Shown one piece after another: positions 7,555 to 16,054 of a DNA stretch of 64,000 nt. The position numbers and the translations under genes were made by a program. The first letter of the stretch is position 1, and each line of letters starts with the position of its first letter. Source of the stretch: Tsukamurella sputi (lineage in GTDB: Bacteria > Actinomycetota > Actinomycetes > Mycobacteriales > Mycobacteriaceae); the NCBI RefSeq assembly GCF_007858445.1, contig NZ_VIGV01000004.1, positions 558,001-622,000 of the forward strand, given 5' to 3'. The notes under the pieces are model-generated. The model had not been told where the DNA came from and searched no databases. It saw only the letters and a list, made by a program, of their open reading frames with translations.

Positions 7555-8427
7555 ATGGATGCGAACAAGGAACTGAAATTGCTGGTCACCGGGGCTTCGC
7601 AAGGCTTCGGGCGGTGTCTCGTCGAGGACGCGCTCGAGCGCGGCGACAGCGTCACGGCGGTCGTCCGCGACCGAGCCTCCGTCCAAGCGCTCGTCGACGC
7701 CCATCCGGGTCGCCTGAGCGTGATCGAGGCGGACCTGCGTGACCGGGCGGCGGTGGAACGGGTGGCCGCGGTGACCGCGGAGTCGCCGATCGACGTGCTC
7801 GTCAACAACGCCGGGCGCGCGATCGCCGGTGCCGCGGAGGAGCTGTCGATGGAGCTGTTGCGGGAGCAGCTGGAGCTGAACTTCTTCGCCGCGGCCGCGC
7901 TGACCCGGGCGGCGCTGCCGGGCATGCGGGAGCGCCGCGCGGGGACGATCGTGCAGATGAGCAGCCAGGGTGGACGGCTGTCCTTCCCGGCCGCCGGGGC
8001 CTACTCGGCCAGCAAGTTCGCGCTCGAGGGCTGGTCCGAGGCGCTCGCCGCAGAGGTCGCGGAATTCGGGGTGCGGGTGCTCATCGTGGAGCCCTCGCGG
8101 TTCCGCACCGGCTTCAACACCCCGCATTCCCTGGCGGTGACCGCGCCGTCGGAGGTGTACGGGCGGACCGTCGGGGTTGTGCAGCGCGACCTGACGGGCT
8201 CCGACGGTGCGCAGGAGGGCGACCCGGCGCGCGCCGCGCGGATCATCGGCGACGTGGCCCGGTCGGCGGACGTGCCGCTCCGCCTCCCGCTCGGCGCCGA
8301 GGCCGTCGAGCGCCTGACCGCGGCGTACACCGCCGGGCTCGACGGTGTGCGGCAGTGGACCGACGTGGCGCGCTCCGCCGACTTCCCGGACGCTGCCGCG
8401 TCGTCGAGGCCCATCCCGACGGCCTGA
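7555..8427 (+). CDS. Short-chain dehydrogenase/reductase
   Basis: 290 residues from ATG 7555. Classical SDR features: NAD(P)-binding TGASQGFGR near the N-terminus, NNAGRA, and the catalytic Y-x3-K in AGAYSASKFA. The chain is slightly longer than the 250-residue norm because of a C-terminal extension with an EVYGRTVG region, as in oxidoreductases related to SDR family members acting on small ketones or alcohols. The substrate is unknown. Expression is probably controlled through the palindrome in its promoter. The gene converges on the Nudix gene with a 12-bp gap. Confidence 0.88.
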   Translation: MDANKELKLLVTGASQGFGRCLVEDALERGDSVTAVVRDRASVQALVDAHPGRLSVIEADLRDRAAVERVAAVTAESPIDVLVNNAGRAIAGAAEELSMELLREQLELNFFAAAALTRAALPGMRERRAGTIVQMSSQGGRLSFPAAGAYSASKFALEGWSEALAAEVAEFGVRVLIVEPSRFRTGFNTPHSLAVTAPSEVYGRTVGVVQRDLTGSDGAQEGDPARAARIIGDVARSADVPLRLPLGAEAVERLTAAYTAGLDGVRQWTDVARSADFPDAAASSRPIPTA

Positions 8428-8439
8428 GCCGCGGTCCCG

Positions 8440-8997
8440 TCAATCCCGGGCGAGGGCGGCGCGGACCTGGTGGGCGACGGTGGTGTGCTCGGCGGACTCG
8501 GGGAGGGCGTCGACGGCCCACCAGCGCAGGTCGTTCGACTCCTCGCTGATCGCGAGGTCGGGCGTGCCCGGGCCGACGGCGAAGGCCCGGAACCGCAGAT
8601 CGAGGTGGCGCGTCGGGACGCCGAGCGAGCATCGGATCGGGTGCGTGTGCAGCGTCAGCAGGTCCGCGTCGAGGACGAGGTCGGCGAGGCCGGACTCCTC
8701 GTGCCCCTCGCGGAGCGCGGCGGCGGGCACCGTCGAATCGGAGTCCTCGCAGTGACCGCCCAACTGCAGCCACTCGCCGACGCGCGGGTGATGGGTCAGT
8801 ACGACGTGCGTGCGCGCCTCGTTGAGGATCACCACCGACGCCGTGATGTGGCCGGGCACGTTGGCGCGGGCGCACGCGTTCGGCTGGGCGTCGAGGAAGG
8901 CGAGCACGGTGTGGCGCAGGGCGTCGTCGCCGTCCGTGCGGGCGTCGAACCGCGCGAGGACGTCGACGGCGGAGGAGTGCAGGGAGGCGAAGGTCAC
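8440..8997 (-). CDS. Nudix hydrolase
   Basis: 185 residues from GTG 8997, 7 bp after the fbiB stop, so probably the last gene of an fbiA-fbiB-nudix operon. The Nudix box is recognisable as GGHCEDSDSTVPAAALREG followed by HEESGL; the RE..EE..G metal-binding core is intact, while the segment before it is one residue longer than the GX5EX7REUXEEXGU consensus. Nudix enzymes cleave nucleoside diphosphates linked to another group. The F420 pathway forms phosphoanhydride-like and GDP/GTP-linked intermediates, so a housekeeping role near that pathway is tempting but only inference from position. Confidence 0.85.
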   Translation of the reverse strand: MTFASLHSSAVDVLARFDARTDGDDALRHTVLAFLDAQPNACARANVPGHITASVVILNEARTHVVLTHHPRVGEWLQLGGHCEDSDSTVPAAALREGHEESGLADLVLDADLLTLHTHPIRCSLGVPTRHLDLRFRAFAVGPGTPDLAISEESNDLRWWAVDALPESAEHTTVAHQVRAALARD

Positions 8998-9004
8998 GGG
9001 CGGC

Positions 9005-10417
9005 CTACCTTTCGAGGAGCATGTCGCCGGGCGGGAGCGGCGGACGGGGCGCGGACAGCACGGACGGATCCGCCGGGAAGCCGACGGCGATCGCGCCCGC
9101 CGGCCGGTAGTCGTCCGGCAGGTCCAGGATCGTCCGCACGGTCTCGGCGGCGAAGATCGTCGATCCCACCCAGCAGCTGCCGATGCCGCGCACGGCGAGC
9201 GCGACCAGCAGTGACTGGACGGCGGCGCCGACGGCGACGGTGAACATCGTCTCCTCGGCGGCGGTGCGGCGGGCGTCGGCGTAGGCGTGGGCACCGTCGG
9301 GAACCATGAACGGGAGGATCAGCTCCGGCGCGTCGTAGAGCAGTTGCCCGCGGCGCACCCGCTTCGCGACGGATTCGGGCGTGCGCCCGTCGCCCGTGAG
9401 ATCCGCGGCCCACTGGTCCTTCATGGCGTCCAGCAGCGCCGTGCGGCGCGCGGCGTCCCGCACCCAGACGAACCGCACCGGGTGCGTGTGGTGCGGCGCA
9501 GGGGCCGTCAGGGCCTCCGCGACGGCGTCCCGCACGTCCGCCTCGGGGACGGGTTCGTCGGAGAAGGCGCGCACCGAGCGGCGCACCAGGAGCGCCTGCC
9601 GGCGGGCGAGTTCGACGCCGGTGTGGAAGAGGTCGTCCTCGCCGGGCCGGACGAGGCCGCGTGCCGTCGCGAGCGGCGAGCCGGCCTCGGGCGTGCGGAC
9701 GCCGAAGCCCCGGACGACGGCGACGGGGACGCCGCCCAGCTTGCCCTTCACCAGGTCCGCGGCGGCGGCCAGCTCGTCGGCGACGGCGATCTCGGTGACC
9801 ACCAGGTCGTTGCCGTAGGCGTCCACGGCGCCGGCGTAGCCGTGCAGCACCTCCATGCCGGCGGCGCCGATCGCGGCGTCCGTCTGGCCCGTGCGCCAGG
9901 CCCGGCCCATGGTGTCGGTGACCAGCACCGCGACGTCGACGCCGAGGCGTTCGTGCAGCCTGGCGCGGACCGCCGCCGCGCTGCCGTCCGGGTCCTCGGG
10001 GAGCAGTGCGACGGTGTCCGATGCCACGTTGGAGGCGTCCACCCCCGACGCGGCCTGCACGATCCCGAGCTTGTTCTCGGTGATCCAGGTGCGGCCCTTC
10101 GTCGCGAGCACCCGCACCGACTCCTCGGCGATGAGGCGCCGGCGGAAGGCGTCGCGCTCCTCGGGGTCCGACGGGGCCGGAAGCACCCGGCCCTCGGCCT
10201 TGGAGAAGACCTTCGACGTGATGACCACGACGTCGCCGTCCGCGATCCACGGCGCGGCGTCGGCGAGAAGCGCGCCCACGTCGTCGCCCTCGGTCACCTC
10301 GGGCACGCCGAAGACCGGCAGGATCTCGAGCGACGATGCGCCGTGGTCGCGATCGGGACGCGACGGTGTGCCGGGGTCACGGCCCGGCCGCGGGGCTCCG
10401 GCGGCGGGTCCGGTCAC
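9005..10417 (-). CDS. fbiB: Bifunctional F420 biosynthesis protein FbiB (F420:L-glutamate ligase / dehydro-F420-0 reductase domain)
   Basis: 470 residues from GTG 10417; the start overlaps the fbiA stop by four bases (GTGA). Residues about 30-270 form the CofE-like ligase with [19 protein letters not shown] and [19 protein letters not shown]. Residues about 280-470 form the FMN-binding nitroreductase-like domain, with [12 protein letters not shown] and the closing GFPADPSV region. In mycobacteria the ligase domain adds the poly-gamma-glutamate tail to F420, and the C-terminal domain reduces dehydro-F420-0. It is somewhat longer than Rv3262 through a Pro/Arg-rich N-terminal extension of about 25 residues, so a later start cannot be excluded. 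Confidence 0.94.
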   Translation of the reverse strand: MTGPAAGAPRPGRDPGTPSRPDRDHGASSLEILPVFGVPEVTEGDDVGALLADAAPWIADGDVVVITSKVFSKAEGRVLPAPSDPEERDAFRRRLIAEESVRVLATKGRTWITENKLGIVQAASGVDASNVASDTVALLPEDPDGSAAAVRARLHERLGVDVAVLVTDTMGRAWRTGQTDAAIGAAGMEVLHGYAGAVDAYGNDLVVTEIAVADELAAAADLVKGKLGGVPVAVVRGFGVRTPEAGSPLATARGLVRPGEDDLFHTGVELARRQALLVRRSVRAFSDEPVPEADVRDAVAEALTAPAPHHTHPVRFVWVRDAARRTALLDAMKDQWAADLTGDGRTPESVAKRVRRGQLLYDAPELILPFMVPDGAHAYADARRTAAEETMFTVAVGAAVQSLLVALAVRGIGSCWVGSTIFAAETVRTILDLPDDYRPAGAIAVGFPADPSVLSAPRPPLPPGDMLLER

Positions 10418-11448
10418 AGGCCCACCAGCTCGAGGCCGGCATCGATCATGGCCGCGGTGGCCTGCGGCGAACTCATCAACAGCGGTACCGCCGCGACGGG
10501 CAGGCCGTCGATCGCAGTGCCGGAATCCTCCTCCGAGACGAGCCAGCCGTCGAGGATCCCGTTACCGCTGCGGGCGCCGAAGTGCTCGCCGATCGCCTGC
10601 GCGCTGGTCTCGATGCCGAGCACCTCGAGGCACCGGTCGGCCATGCCGCGCAGCGGTGCGCCGCCGATCACGGGGGAGACGCCCACGACCTTGGCGGACG
10701 TGGTGCGCAGCGCGGCGCGGATGCCGCCCACGGAGAGGATCGCGCCGATCGAGACGATCGGGTTCGACGGGGCGAGGAAGACCACGTCCGCCTCCTCGAT
10801 CGCGGCGAGGGATGCAGCGGTGGCCTGCGCTCTGTTCTTCCCGCCGGAGCCGGAGCCGTCCGCCCCGCCCACCTGAGCGAAACCGAAGGTCTCGATGTCG
10901 GCGCGGTAGCGCACCCACCACTCCTGGAAGTGGATGGCCCTCTTCGCACCGTCGGTCGAATCGGGGTCCGCGACCACGACGTGCGTCTCGTGCCGCCCGT
11001 CCGTCGCGGGCAGCAGGCGCACGCCCGGCTGCCAGCGGTTGCACAGCGCGGCGGTGACGTCGGTGAGCGGATAACCCGAGCTCAGCATCTGGGTGCGGAT
11101 CAGGTGGGTCGCGAGGTCGCGGTCGCCGAGGCCGAACCAGTCCGGATCGGCACCGTACTTCGCGAGCTCCTCCTTGGCGTTCCAGGTCTCGTTGCGGTGA
11201 CCCCAGCCGCGCTCGGTGTCGATGCCGCCGCCGAGGGTGTACATGCAGGTGTCGAGGTCCGGGCAGATCCGCACGCCGTGCATCCAGGCGTCGTCGCCGA
11301 CGTTGACCACCGCCGTCACGGAGTGCTCCGACGGTGCCGGGGAGCCCGCGCCGTCCCGCTCCGGGAACGGCGTCACCCCGAAGCGTTCCCGCGCGCCCTC
11401 GAGGAACCGCGCACCGCCGACACCGCCCACCAGCACCGTGACCTTCAC
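10414..11448 (-). CDS. fbiA: Phospholactate/phosphoenolpyruvate transferase FbiA (CofD family)
   Basis: 344 residues from GTG 11448. The start [20 protein letters not shown] is the nucleotide-binding glycine motif of CofD proteins, and [18 protein letters not shown] is a conserved substrate-site strand. FbiA transfers the phosphoenolpyruvyl (or phospholactyl) group from the GDP-activated donor onto the deazaflavin Fo to give (dehydro-)F420-0, which FbiB then processes. A TACGCT -10 box ends 7 nt upstream, so translation is leaderless. It is divergent from whiB2, the same arrangement as Rv3261/Rv3260c. Confidence 0.95.
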   Translation of the reverse strand: MKVTVLVGGVGGARFLEGARERFGVTPFPERDGAGSPAPSEHSVTAVVNVGDDAWMHGVRICPDLDTCMYTLGGGIDTERGWGHRNETWNAKEELAKYGADPDWFGLGDRDLATHLIRTQMLSSGYPLTDVTAALCNRWQPGVRLLPATDGRHETHVVVADPDSTDGAKRAIHFQEWWVRYRADIETFGFAQVGGADGSGSGGKNRAQATAASLAAIEEADVVFLAPSNPIVSIGAILSVGGIRAALRTTSAKVVGVSPVIGGAPLRGMADRCLEVLGIETSAQAIGEHFGARSGNGILDGWLVSEEDSGTAIDGLPVAAVPLLMSSPQATAAMIDAGLELVGL

Positions 11449-11455
11449 GTCTGAA

Positions 11456-11461
11456 AGCGTA
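11456..11461 (-). promoter_or_regulatory. -10 hexamer of the fbiAB operon (leaderless)
   Basis: Minus-strand TACGCT, 7 nt from GTG 11448. Confidence 0.65.
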
Positions 11462-11690
11462 ATGGTCGGCGGGCCCCGCTCCCCGCGACGGGTGTCGGCT
11501 TCCCGTGACGGATCTCGGCCGCCCGGAAGGTCGCGCGAAGGCCCGTCGGCCTGGCATGATCGACGGTGCGACGCGCCTCGGTGGCGCGTCGGCGAGCCGC
11601 CGTGAAATATGACGCGGATCACATCTCAACCACGTGTCGAGGCCTGGCATCCGGCCGTCCAGGTGGTATTAGCTAATTTCCCGGTTCAGC

Positions 11691-11719
11691 TTGACGTGGC
11701 GGCTTTGCACGTGTGTAAT
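11691..11719 (+). promoter_or_regulatory. whiB2 promoter, near-consensus -35/-10
   Basis: TTGACG at 11691-11696 and TGTAAT at 11714-11719 are separated by 17 bp, the best sigma70-like pair in the window. Transcription from about 11727 would give a leader of roughly 90 nt before the ribosome site GAGGGAGG and ATG 11819. Confidence 0.6.
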
Positions 11720-11818
11720 CACAACCGTGTCATTCAGTGCGGCGTGATGTTCGCCGGCGCGGGGCATGTAGACCGAAAGACCATCGAACACCACGAAAGC
11801 AACGAGGGAGGCGGGCCG

Positions 11819-12145
11819 ATGACGATCGACGCTCATCGTGAACCGTTCGGAAGCTTCTCCGGTGGGTCCAGCCGCGCGCACTTGAGTGTTGTGCCTGCGG
11901 GTTTCGAGGAACTCTACGAGGCCGTCGAGGATCAGTGGCAGGACCGCGCACTGTGCTCGCAGACGGATCCCGAGGCGTTCTTCCCCGAGAAGGGCGGCTC
12001 CACCCGCGAGGCCAAGCGGATCTGCCTGGGCTGCGAGGTGCGCAACGAGTGCCTCGAGTACGCCCTGCAGAAGGACGAGCGCTTCGGCATCTGGGGCGGT
12101 CTGTCCGAGCGTGAGCGCCGCAAGCTCAAGCGCGGCATCATCTGA
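11819..12145 (+). CDS. whiB2: WhiB family iron-sulfur transcriptional regulator WhiB2 (WhmD)
   Basis: 108 residues from ATG 11819, preceded by GAGGGAGG. Four cluster cysteines are C46, C69, C72 and C78 (C...C-x2-C-x5-C), the GIWGG turn is at 90-94, and the basic C-terminal DNA-contact tail is ERERRKLKRGII. The stretch DQWQDRALCSQTDPEAFFPE and the tail identify the WhiB2/WhmD subgroup, which controls septation and division in mycobacteria and is related to WhiB of Streptomyces. Position divergent from fbiA supports orthology to Rv3260c. The long leader suggests post-transcriptional or multi-factor control. Confidence 0.94.
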   Translation: MTIDAHREPFGSFSGGSSRAHLSVVPAGFEELYEAVEDQWQDRALCSQTDPEAFFPEKGGSTREAKRICLGCEVRNECLEYALQKDERFGIWGGLSERERRKLKRGII

Positions 12146-12212
12146 TTCGTCCGTCCGCGGCGAATCCCGCCGGGTCCGTCGACCCGCTCGCGCCGTGCCG
12201 ACCGCGCGGCGC

Positions 12213-12713
12213 TCAGAGCGAGTCCGGGCCGGCGAGCAGCGTCTCCTCCGTCACTCCCAAGTAGTCGCTGATCTGGTGCACCAGGATCGCAAGGATCTCA
12301 TCCAGGAGATCCGCGTCGGTCTTCGCGCGACGTTGCAGGGGGCGCCGGAACAGGATCAGCCGGGCCCTCGTGCGGTTGCCCCGCCGATCGATCCCCACCG
12401 GAACCATGCGCGCCAAAGGAATCGGGCCGTCGGCCTCCACCTCGTGGGGCCAGGACACCGAGTCCGGATCGTGCGGCAGGATCCCCGGTACGTCGTCCAC
12501 CGCGATGTCGAGGTCGGTGAGCCGGTCGTGCCACAGCGAGTCGATCTCGGCGAAGGCGTCCAGAACCACCTCGTCGAAGTCCTGTGCCCGGGTCCGGTGC
12601 GCCGGCAGGTCGCGCGGGACGAGCGGGCCACGCAGGCCGTGGCCGCGACGGTCGCGCGCCACGCGGCGACGGAGCCGCGCGCCGTCTCCGAGCGTTCCTC
12701 TCCTACTTCTCAT
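12213..12713 (-). CDS. Metallopeptidase-family (zincin-like, DUF1025) protein lacking the HExxH motif
   Basis: 166 residues from ATG 12713. The central block (DFDEVVLDAFAEIDSLWHDR, LDIAVDDVPG, GNRTRARLILFRRPL) matches the small protein Rv3259 at the same chromosomal position, assigned to the zincin-like metallopeptidase family. Where true members have HExxH, this one reads LAILVHQISDYLGV, so the second-position Glu and second His are absent and zinc peptidase activity is doubtful. It is divergent from the DUF3499 gene with a 101-bp gap; the TAGACT box lies 9 nt upstream of the start. Function unknown. Confidence 0.75.
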   Translation of the reverse strand: MRSRRGTLGDGARLRRRVARDRRGHGLRGPLVPRDLPAHRTRAQDFDEVVLDAFAEIDSLWHDRLTDLDIAVDDVPGILPHDPDSVSWPHEVEADGPIPLARMVPVGIDRRGNRTRARLILFRRPLQRRAKTDADLLDEILAILVHQISDYLGVTEETLLAGPDSL

Positions 12714-12722
12714 GATGTTCTC

Positions 12723-12728
12723 AGTCTA
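12723..12728 (-). promoter_or_regulatory. -10 hexamer TAGACT for the DUF1025-like gene
   Basis: Minus-strand TAGACT, 9 nt from ATG 12713; near-leaderless. Confidence 0.45.
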
Positions 12729-12801
12729 GGTGGAAGGGGCGCGGACGGCCGCCGCGCACGGCCGAACGGTGTGTCGGGAGCACGGCGTCGCGGCCACGGG
12801 T

Positions 12802-12807
12802 TAACCT
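12802..12807 (+). promoter_or_regulatory. -10 hexamer of the DUF3499 gene (leaderless)
   Basis: TAACCT, 7 nt before GTG 12815. Confidence 0.65.
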
Positions 12808-12814
12808 TCTTGGT

Positions 12815-13300
12815 GTGAACTCCGTCCGTCAGTGCTGCCGCCCCGGTTGCAGGAACCACGCCGTGGCGACGCTGACGTTCGACTACCGCCAGTCGATCGC
12901 CGTGTTGGGCCCGCTGGGAACCACGAGCGAACCCCACGCCTGGGACCTGTGCGAGTTCCACGCGGGCCGGACGACTGCGCCGCGCGGCTGGGAGATGCTG
13001 CGCAACCTCCCCGCGTACAGCGCGGCGTCCGTCGGCAATGCCGCCCTCGACGACGATCTGACGGCGCTGGCCGACACGGTCCACGAGCGCGCCGCGCGCG
13101 AGCAGAGCCGGCCCACGCCGGAGCCCGCCGAGGCGCCGCTGCGATCCCTGCCGCCGATCGGAGCCATGCGTCCCGTGCACGACGGTCTCGGCGGCCCCCG
13201 GGTCACTCCCTCGGCCAAGCCCGCCGGAGCAGGGCCCAAGCACGCGGCACCGTCGGGACGGCGCGGACATCTGCGCGTCCTGCCGGACCCGGTCGACTGA
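12815..13300 (+). CDS. DUF3499 domain-containing protein
   Basis: 161 residues from GTG 12815. A likely zinc site is formed by C7/C8, C12 and H15 (CCRPGCRNH) with C46 and H49 (WDLCEFH). The N-terminal 60 residues (VATLTFDYRQSIAVLGPL) are the conserved DUF3499 part; the rest is a Pro/Ala-rich low-complexity tail. It is the Rv3258c equivalent, between the Rv3259-like gene and manB. Function is unknown; a metal-bound structural or binding role is inference. Confidence 0.85.
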   Translation: MNSVRQCCRPGCRNHAVATLTFDYRQSIAVLGPLGTTSEPHAWDLCEFHAGRTTAPRGWEMLRNLPAYSAASVGNAALDDDLTALADTVHERAAREQSRPTPEPAEAPLRSLPPIGAMRPVHDGLGGPRVTPSAKPAGAGPKHAAPSGRRGHLRVLPDPVD

Positions 13301-13430
13301 GAGTCTCCCGCGAAGCCGTCACGTTGCTCGCGTCGGATGCCCGTCCGCGTCTCGGATGCCGATAGGGTGAGGCGTCCGTAACGGGGCCCGCAGGGTTCCC
13401 GCACGCCGCTGAAGAGGAAGGTCGTCGAGC

Positions 13431-14801
13431 GTGGTTCGAGCGCTGGAGTCGGTACAGGCTGTCATCAAGGCGTACGACGTGCGCGGCCTCGTCGGGGAGC
13501 AGATCGACGAGGACTTCGTCCGCGACGTGGGCGCCGCCTTCGGCGCACTGATCCGCGGCGAGGGCGCCACAGACGCCGTCGTGGGGCACGACATGCGTGA
13601 CTCCTCGCCGTCGCTGTCCGCGGCCTTCGCCGAGGGGGTCACCGCGCAGGGCGTGAACGTCACCCTCATCGGCCTCGCGTCGACCGACGAGCTGTACTTC
13701 GCGTCCGGCCTCCTGGACCGCCCCGGCGCCATGTTCACGGCGTCGCACAACCCCGCTGCCTACAACGGCATCAAGCTCTGCCGCGCCGGCGCCAAGCCCG
13801 TCGGGCAGGAGACCGGCCTGCGGACGATCACCGAGCAGGTGGCCGCGGGCGTCCCGTCGTACGACGGCGCCCCCGGCCGGGTGTCGGAGCGGGACGTGCT
13901 CGAGGAGTACGGCGAGTACCTGCGGGGGCTCGTCGACCTGTCGGGCTCGCGCCCCCTGCGCGTCGCCGTGGACGCCGGCAACGGCATGGGCGGCTTCACC
14001 GTCCCCTCGGTGCTCGGTCCCGTCGAGGCCCTGGACGTGCGCGCCCTGTACTTCGAGCTCGACGGCAACTTCCCCAACCACGAGGCGAACCCGCTGGACC
14101 CGAAGAACCTCGTCGACCTGCAGAAGTTCGTCGTCGAGCAGGGGGCCGACATCGGCCTGGCCTTCGACGGCGACGCGGACCGCTGCTTCGTGGTGGACGA
14201 GAAGGGTGAGCCCGTCTCCCCGTCGGCCGTCACGGCGCTGGTCGCCGAGCGCGAGCTCGCGAAGAACCCCGGCGCCACCGTGATCCACAACCTCATCACG
14301 TCCAAGGCCGTGCCCGAGATCATCGCGGAGAACGGCGGCACCGCCGTGCGCACCCGCGTGGGCCACTCCTTCATCAAGGCGCAGATGGCGGAGACCGGGG
14401 CGGTCTTCGGCGGTGAGCACTCGGCGCACTACTACTTCCGCGAGTTCTGGGGCGCGGACTCCGGCATGCTCGCGGCGATGCACGTGCTGGCCGCACTCGG
14501 CGAGCAGGACGCCCCGCTGTCGGAGCTGATGGGCGGCTACGACCGGTACGCCGCGTCGGGCGAGATCAACTCGACGGTCGCGGACCAGGCGGAGCGCACG
14601 GGCGCCGTACTCGATGCTTTCGCAGACGAAGTCCAGAGCACCGATGAACTGGACGGCGTGACGGTACAGTTGGTTTCGGGCGCCTGGTTCAACCTGCGCG
14701 CTTCCAATACGGAGCCGCTGCTCCGGCTGAACGTCGAAGCCGCGACACCGGACGAGGTGCGCGCGCTGACCGAGCGGATCCTGGCGATCGTACGTGCCTG
14801 A
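13431..14801 (+). CDS. manB: Phosphomannomutase/phosphoglucomutase
   Basis: 456 residues from GTG 13431, with GAGGAAGG upstream. Active-site phosphoserine loop is FTASHNPAAYNGIK, metal-binding loop DGDADR (AFDGDADRCF), sugar-binding loop GGEHSAHYYF, and phosphate-binding region RASNTEPLLRLN. It interconverts mannose-6-phosphate and mannose-1-phosphate, feeding GDP-mannose used for lipoarabinomannan-type glycolipids and mannosylated proteins. It is the first of three genes (manB, TobH-like, manA) in the same direction, matching Rv3257c-Rv3255c. Confidence 0.95.
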   Translation: MVRALESVQAVIKAYDVRGLVGEQIDEDFVRDVGAAFGALIRGEGATDAVVGHDMRDSSPSLSAAFAEGVTAQGVNVTLIGLASTDELYFASGLLDRPGAMFTASHNPAAYNGIKLCRAGAKPVGQETGLRTITEQVAAGVPSYDGAPGRVSERDVLEEYGEYLRGLVDLSGSRPLRVAVDAGNGMGGFTVPSVLGPVEALDVRALYFELDGNFPNHEANPLDPKNLVDLQKFVVEQGADIGLAFDGDADRCFVVDEKGEPVSPSAVTALVAERELAKNPGATVIHNLITSKAVPEIIAENGGTAVRTRVGHSFIKAQMAETGAVFGGEHSAHYYFREFWGADSGMLAAMHVLAALGEQDAPLSELMGGYDRYAASGEINSTVADQAERTGAVLDAFADEVQSTDELDGVTVQLVSGAWFNLRASNTEPLLRLNVEAATPDEVRALTERILAIVRA

Positions 14802-14905
14802 TCGCGCAGTGCGTCCCGCGCCGGTGAGGACGGAGCCGGCGGGAGCACGGCGATCGACAGCGGCGAACCCGTGCTGACCGGGCGCCGACGGGACGGGAGG
14901 AAGCC

Positions 14906-16054
14906 GTGAGCGAGGTCAACGGCGCCGGGAGCGGACCGAACGGGTCGCAGGTCATCGATCTCGACGATTCGGCGGGGCTGATCGCGGCCGATCTGGGCGG
15001 GCACCTGCGTGCCGCCGCACTCGCGGGCGCGCAGGCACGCGCCGTCGCCACCGCCGTCGACGAGGGCGCCCTGGCCGACCTCGACGGGCTCGCCCCGCGC
15101 GCCGTGGTCGTGGTCTGCGGCGCCGGGCCTGCTGCGGCGGCCGCCGGCTTCGTCGAGGCCCTCACCGCCGGCCGGTTCGACGTTCCGCTGGTCCGCTCCA
15201 CCGAACTTCCCCCGTGGGTGGGCGCGCTCGACGTGGTCGTCGTGTGCGGTTTCGACGCCGGTGATCTCGTGCTCGCCCGCGCCATCGCGACCGCCGCACG
15301 GCGCGGCGCCACCGTCGTCGTCGCGGTCCCGATGGAGGGCCCCGTCGCGGAGGCCGCCGCGGGGCGCACCGTCGACCTCTCGCCGCGCCTGCGGGTGCCC
15401 GAGCGGTTCGGCTTCGTCGGGGTCGCCGCCGCGCTGCTCGCGGTACTCGGGCGCCTCGCGGGCACGGACCGCGGGGACGAGCCGGGCACGGGCTTCCTGC
15501 ACACGCTCGCCGAGACCCTCGACGACGAGGCCGTGCGCGGTGCGCCCGACCGGGACGTCGAATCCAATCCCGCCAAGCGGCTCGCCGCCCGCACGGCCGG
15601 CCGCCGGGTCGCGCTCACCGCGGACACCGCCGCGGGCCTCGCCGTCGCCGAACACGCCGCCTCACAGGCGCTCACGCTCGGCGGACAGGTGGTGGCCGCG
15701 GTCGGCTTCGCCGACGTGGAACTGGCGACCCCCGAACTCGCGTCCACGCCCGCCGGCGGCGCGCTCGAGACGCGGTCCGGGGCCGCGGTCGATCCGCTCT
15801 TCCACGATCCGTTCCTCGACGGTCCCGCGGCGCAGACCCCGCTCCGGGTCCTCATCCTGACCAACGAGGAGCGCGCGCCGCTCGTGGAGGCCCGCCTGCG
15901 CGCGCTGCCCGACGTCGAGGCACTGCCCGTCGACGAGGGAGCGGTGCGCTCGGTGGCGGCCACCGGGCCGCGCGCCGACGCGCTGGATCTTCTGGCGCTC
16001 GCGGTACGGTTCGATCTCGCGTCGGTCTACCGGCGCCTGACGGGAGAGGCGTGA
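14906..16054 (+). CDS. SIS-domain/TobH-like protein between manB and manA
   Basis: 382 residues from GTG 14906. The sequence is Ala-rich with alternating strands and helices (AVVVVCGAGPAAAAAGF, DVVVVCGFDAGDLVLA, ATVVVAVPMEGPVAEAAA), consistent with a sugar-isomerase (SIS) type fold as annotated for Rv3256c and TobH homologues. No catalytic motif can be assigned. Its stop overlaps the ATG of manA by one base, so the two are translationally coupled and the protein probably works in mannose-phosphate metabolism, which is inference from context. Confidence 0.75.
   Translation: MSEVNGAGSGPNGSQVIDLDDSAGLIAADLGGHLRAAALAGAQARAVATAVDEGALADLDGLAPRAVVVVCGAGPAAAAAGFVEALTAGRFDVPLVRSTELPPWVGALDVVVVCGFDAGDLVLARAIATAARRGATVVVAVPMEGPVAEAAAGRTVDLSPRLRVPERFGFVGVAAALLAVLGRLAGTDRGDEPGTGFLHTLAETLDDEAVRGAPDRDVESNPAKRLAARTAGRRVALTADTAAGLAVAEHAASQALTLGGQVVAAVGFADVELATPELASTPAGGALETRSGAAVDPLFHDPFLDGPAAQTPLRVLILTNEERAPLVEARLRALPDVEALPVDEGAVRSVAATGPRADALDLLALAVRFDLASVYRRLTGEA

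Larger units (their letters stand above)
11449..11818. other. 370-bp divergent intergenic region between fbiA and whiB2
   Basis: Contains the fbiA promoter at its left end and the whiB2 promoter at its right. The middle (about 11470-11660) is GC-rich and shows no supported gene. A 10-bp perfect palindrome ATTAGCTAAT lies at 11668-11677, just upstream of the whiB2 -35, and a TGTG/CACA inverted repeat (11712-11723 area) overlaps its -10. The AT-rich patch 11665-11680 stands out from the surroundings. Confidence 0.6.

Noticed and set aside
11545-11605. A tiny upstream frame of about 18 codons (MIDGATRLGGASASRREI) in the fbiA-whiB2 region.
   Set aside because: No ribosome site and no promoter upstream of it; it lies ahead of the predicted whiB2 transcription start, so it would not be a leader peptide.
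11712-11723. TGTG/CACA inverted element over the whiB2 -10 as a CRP-type site.
   Set aside because: Spacing between the half-sites is far shorter than the TGTGA-N6-TCACA consensus.
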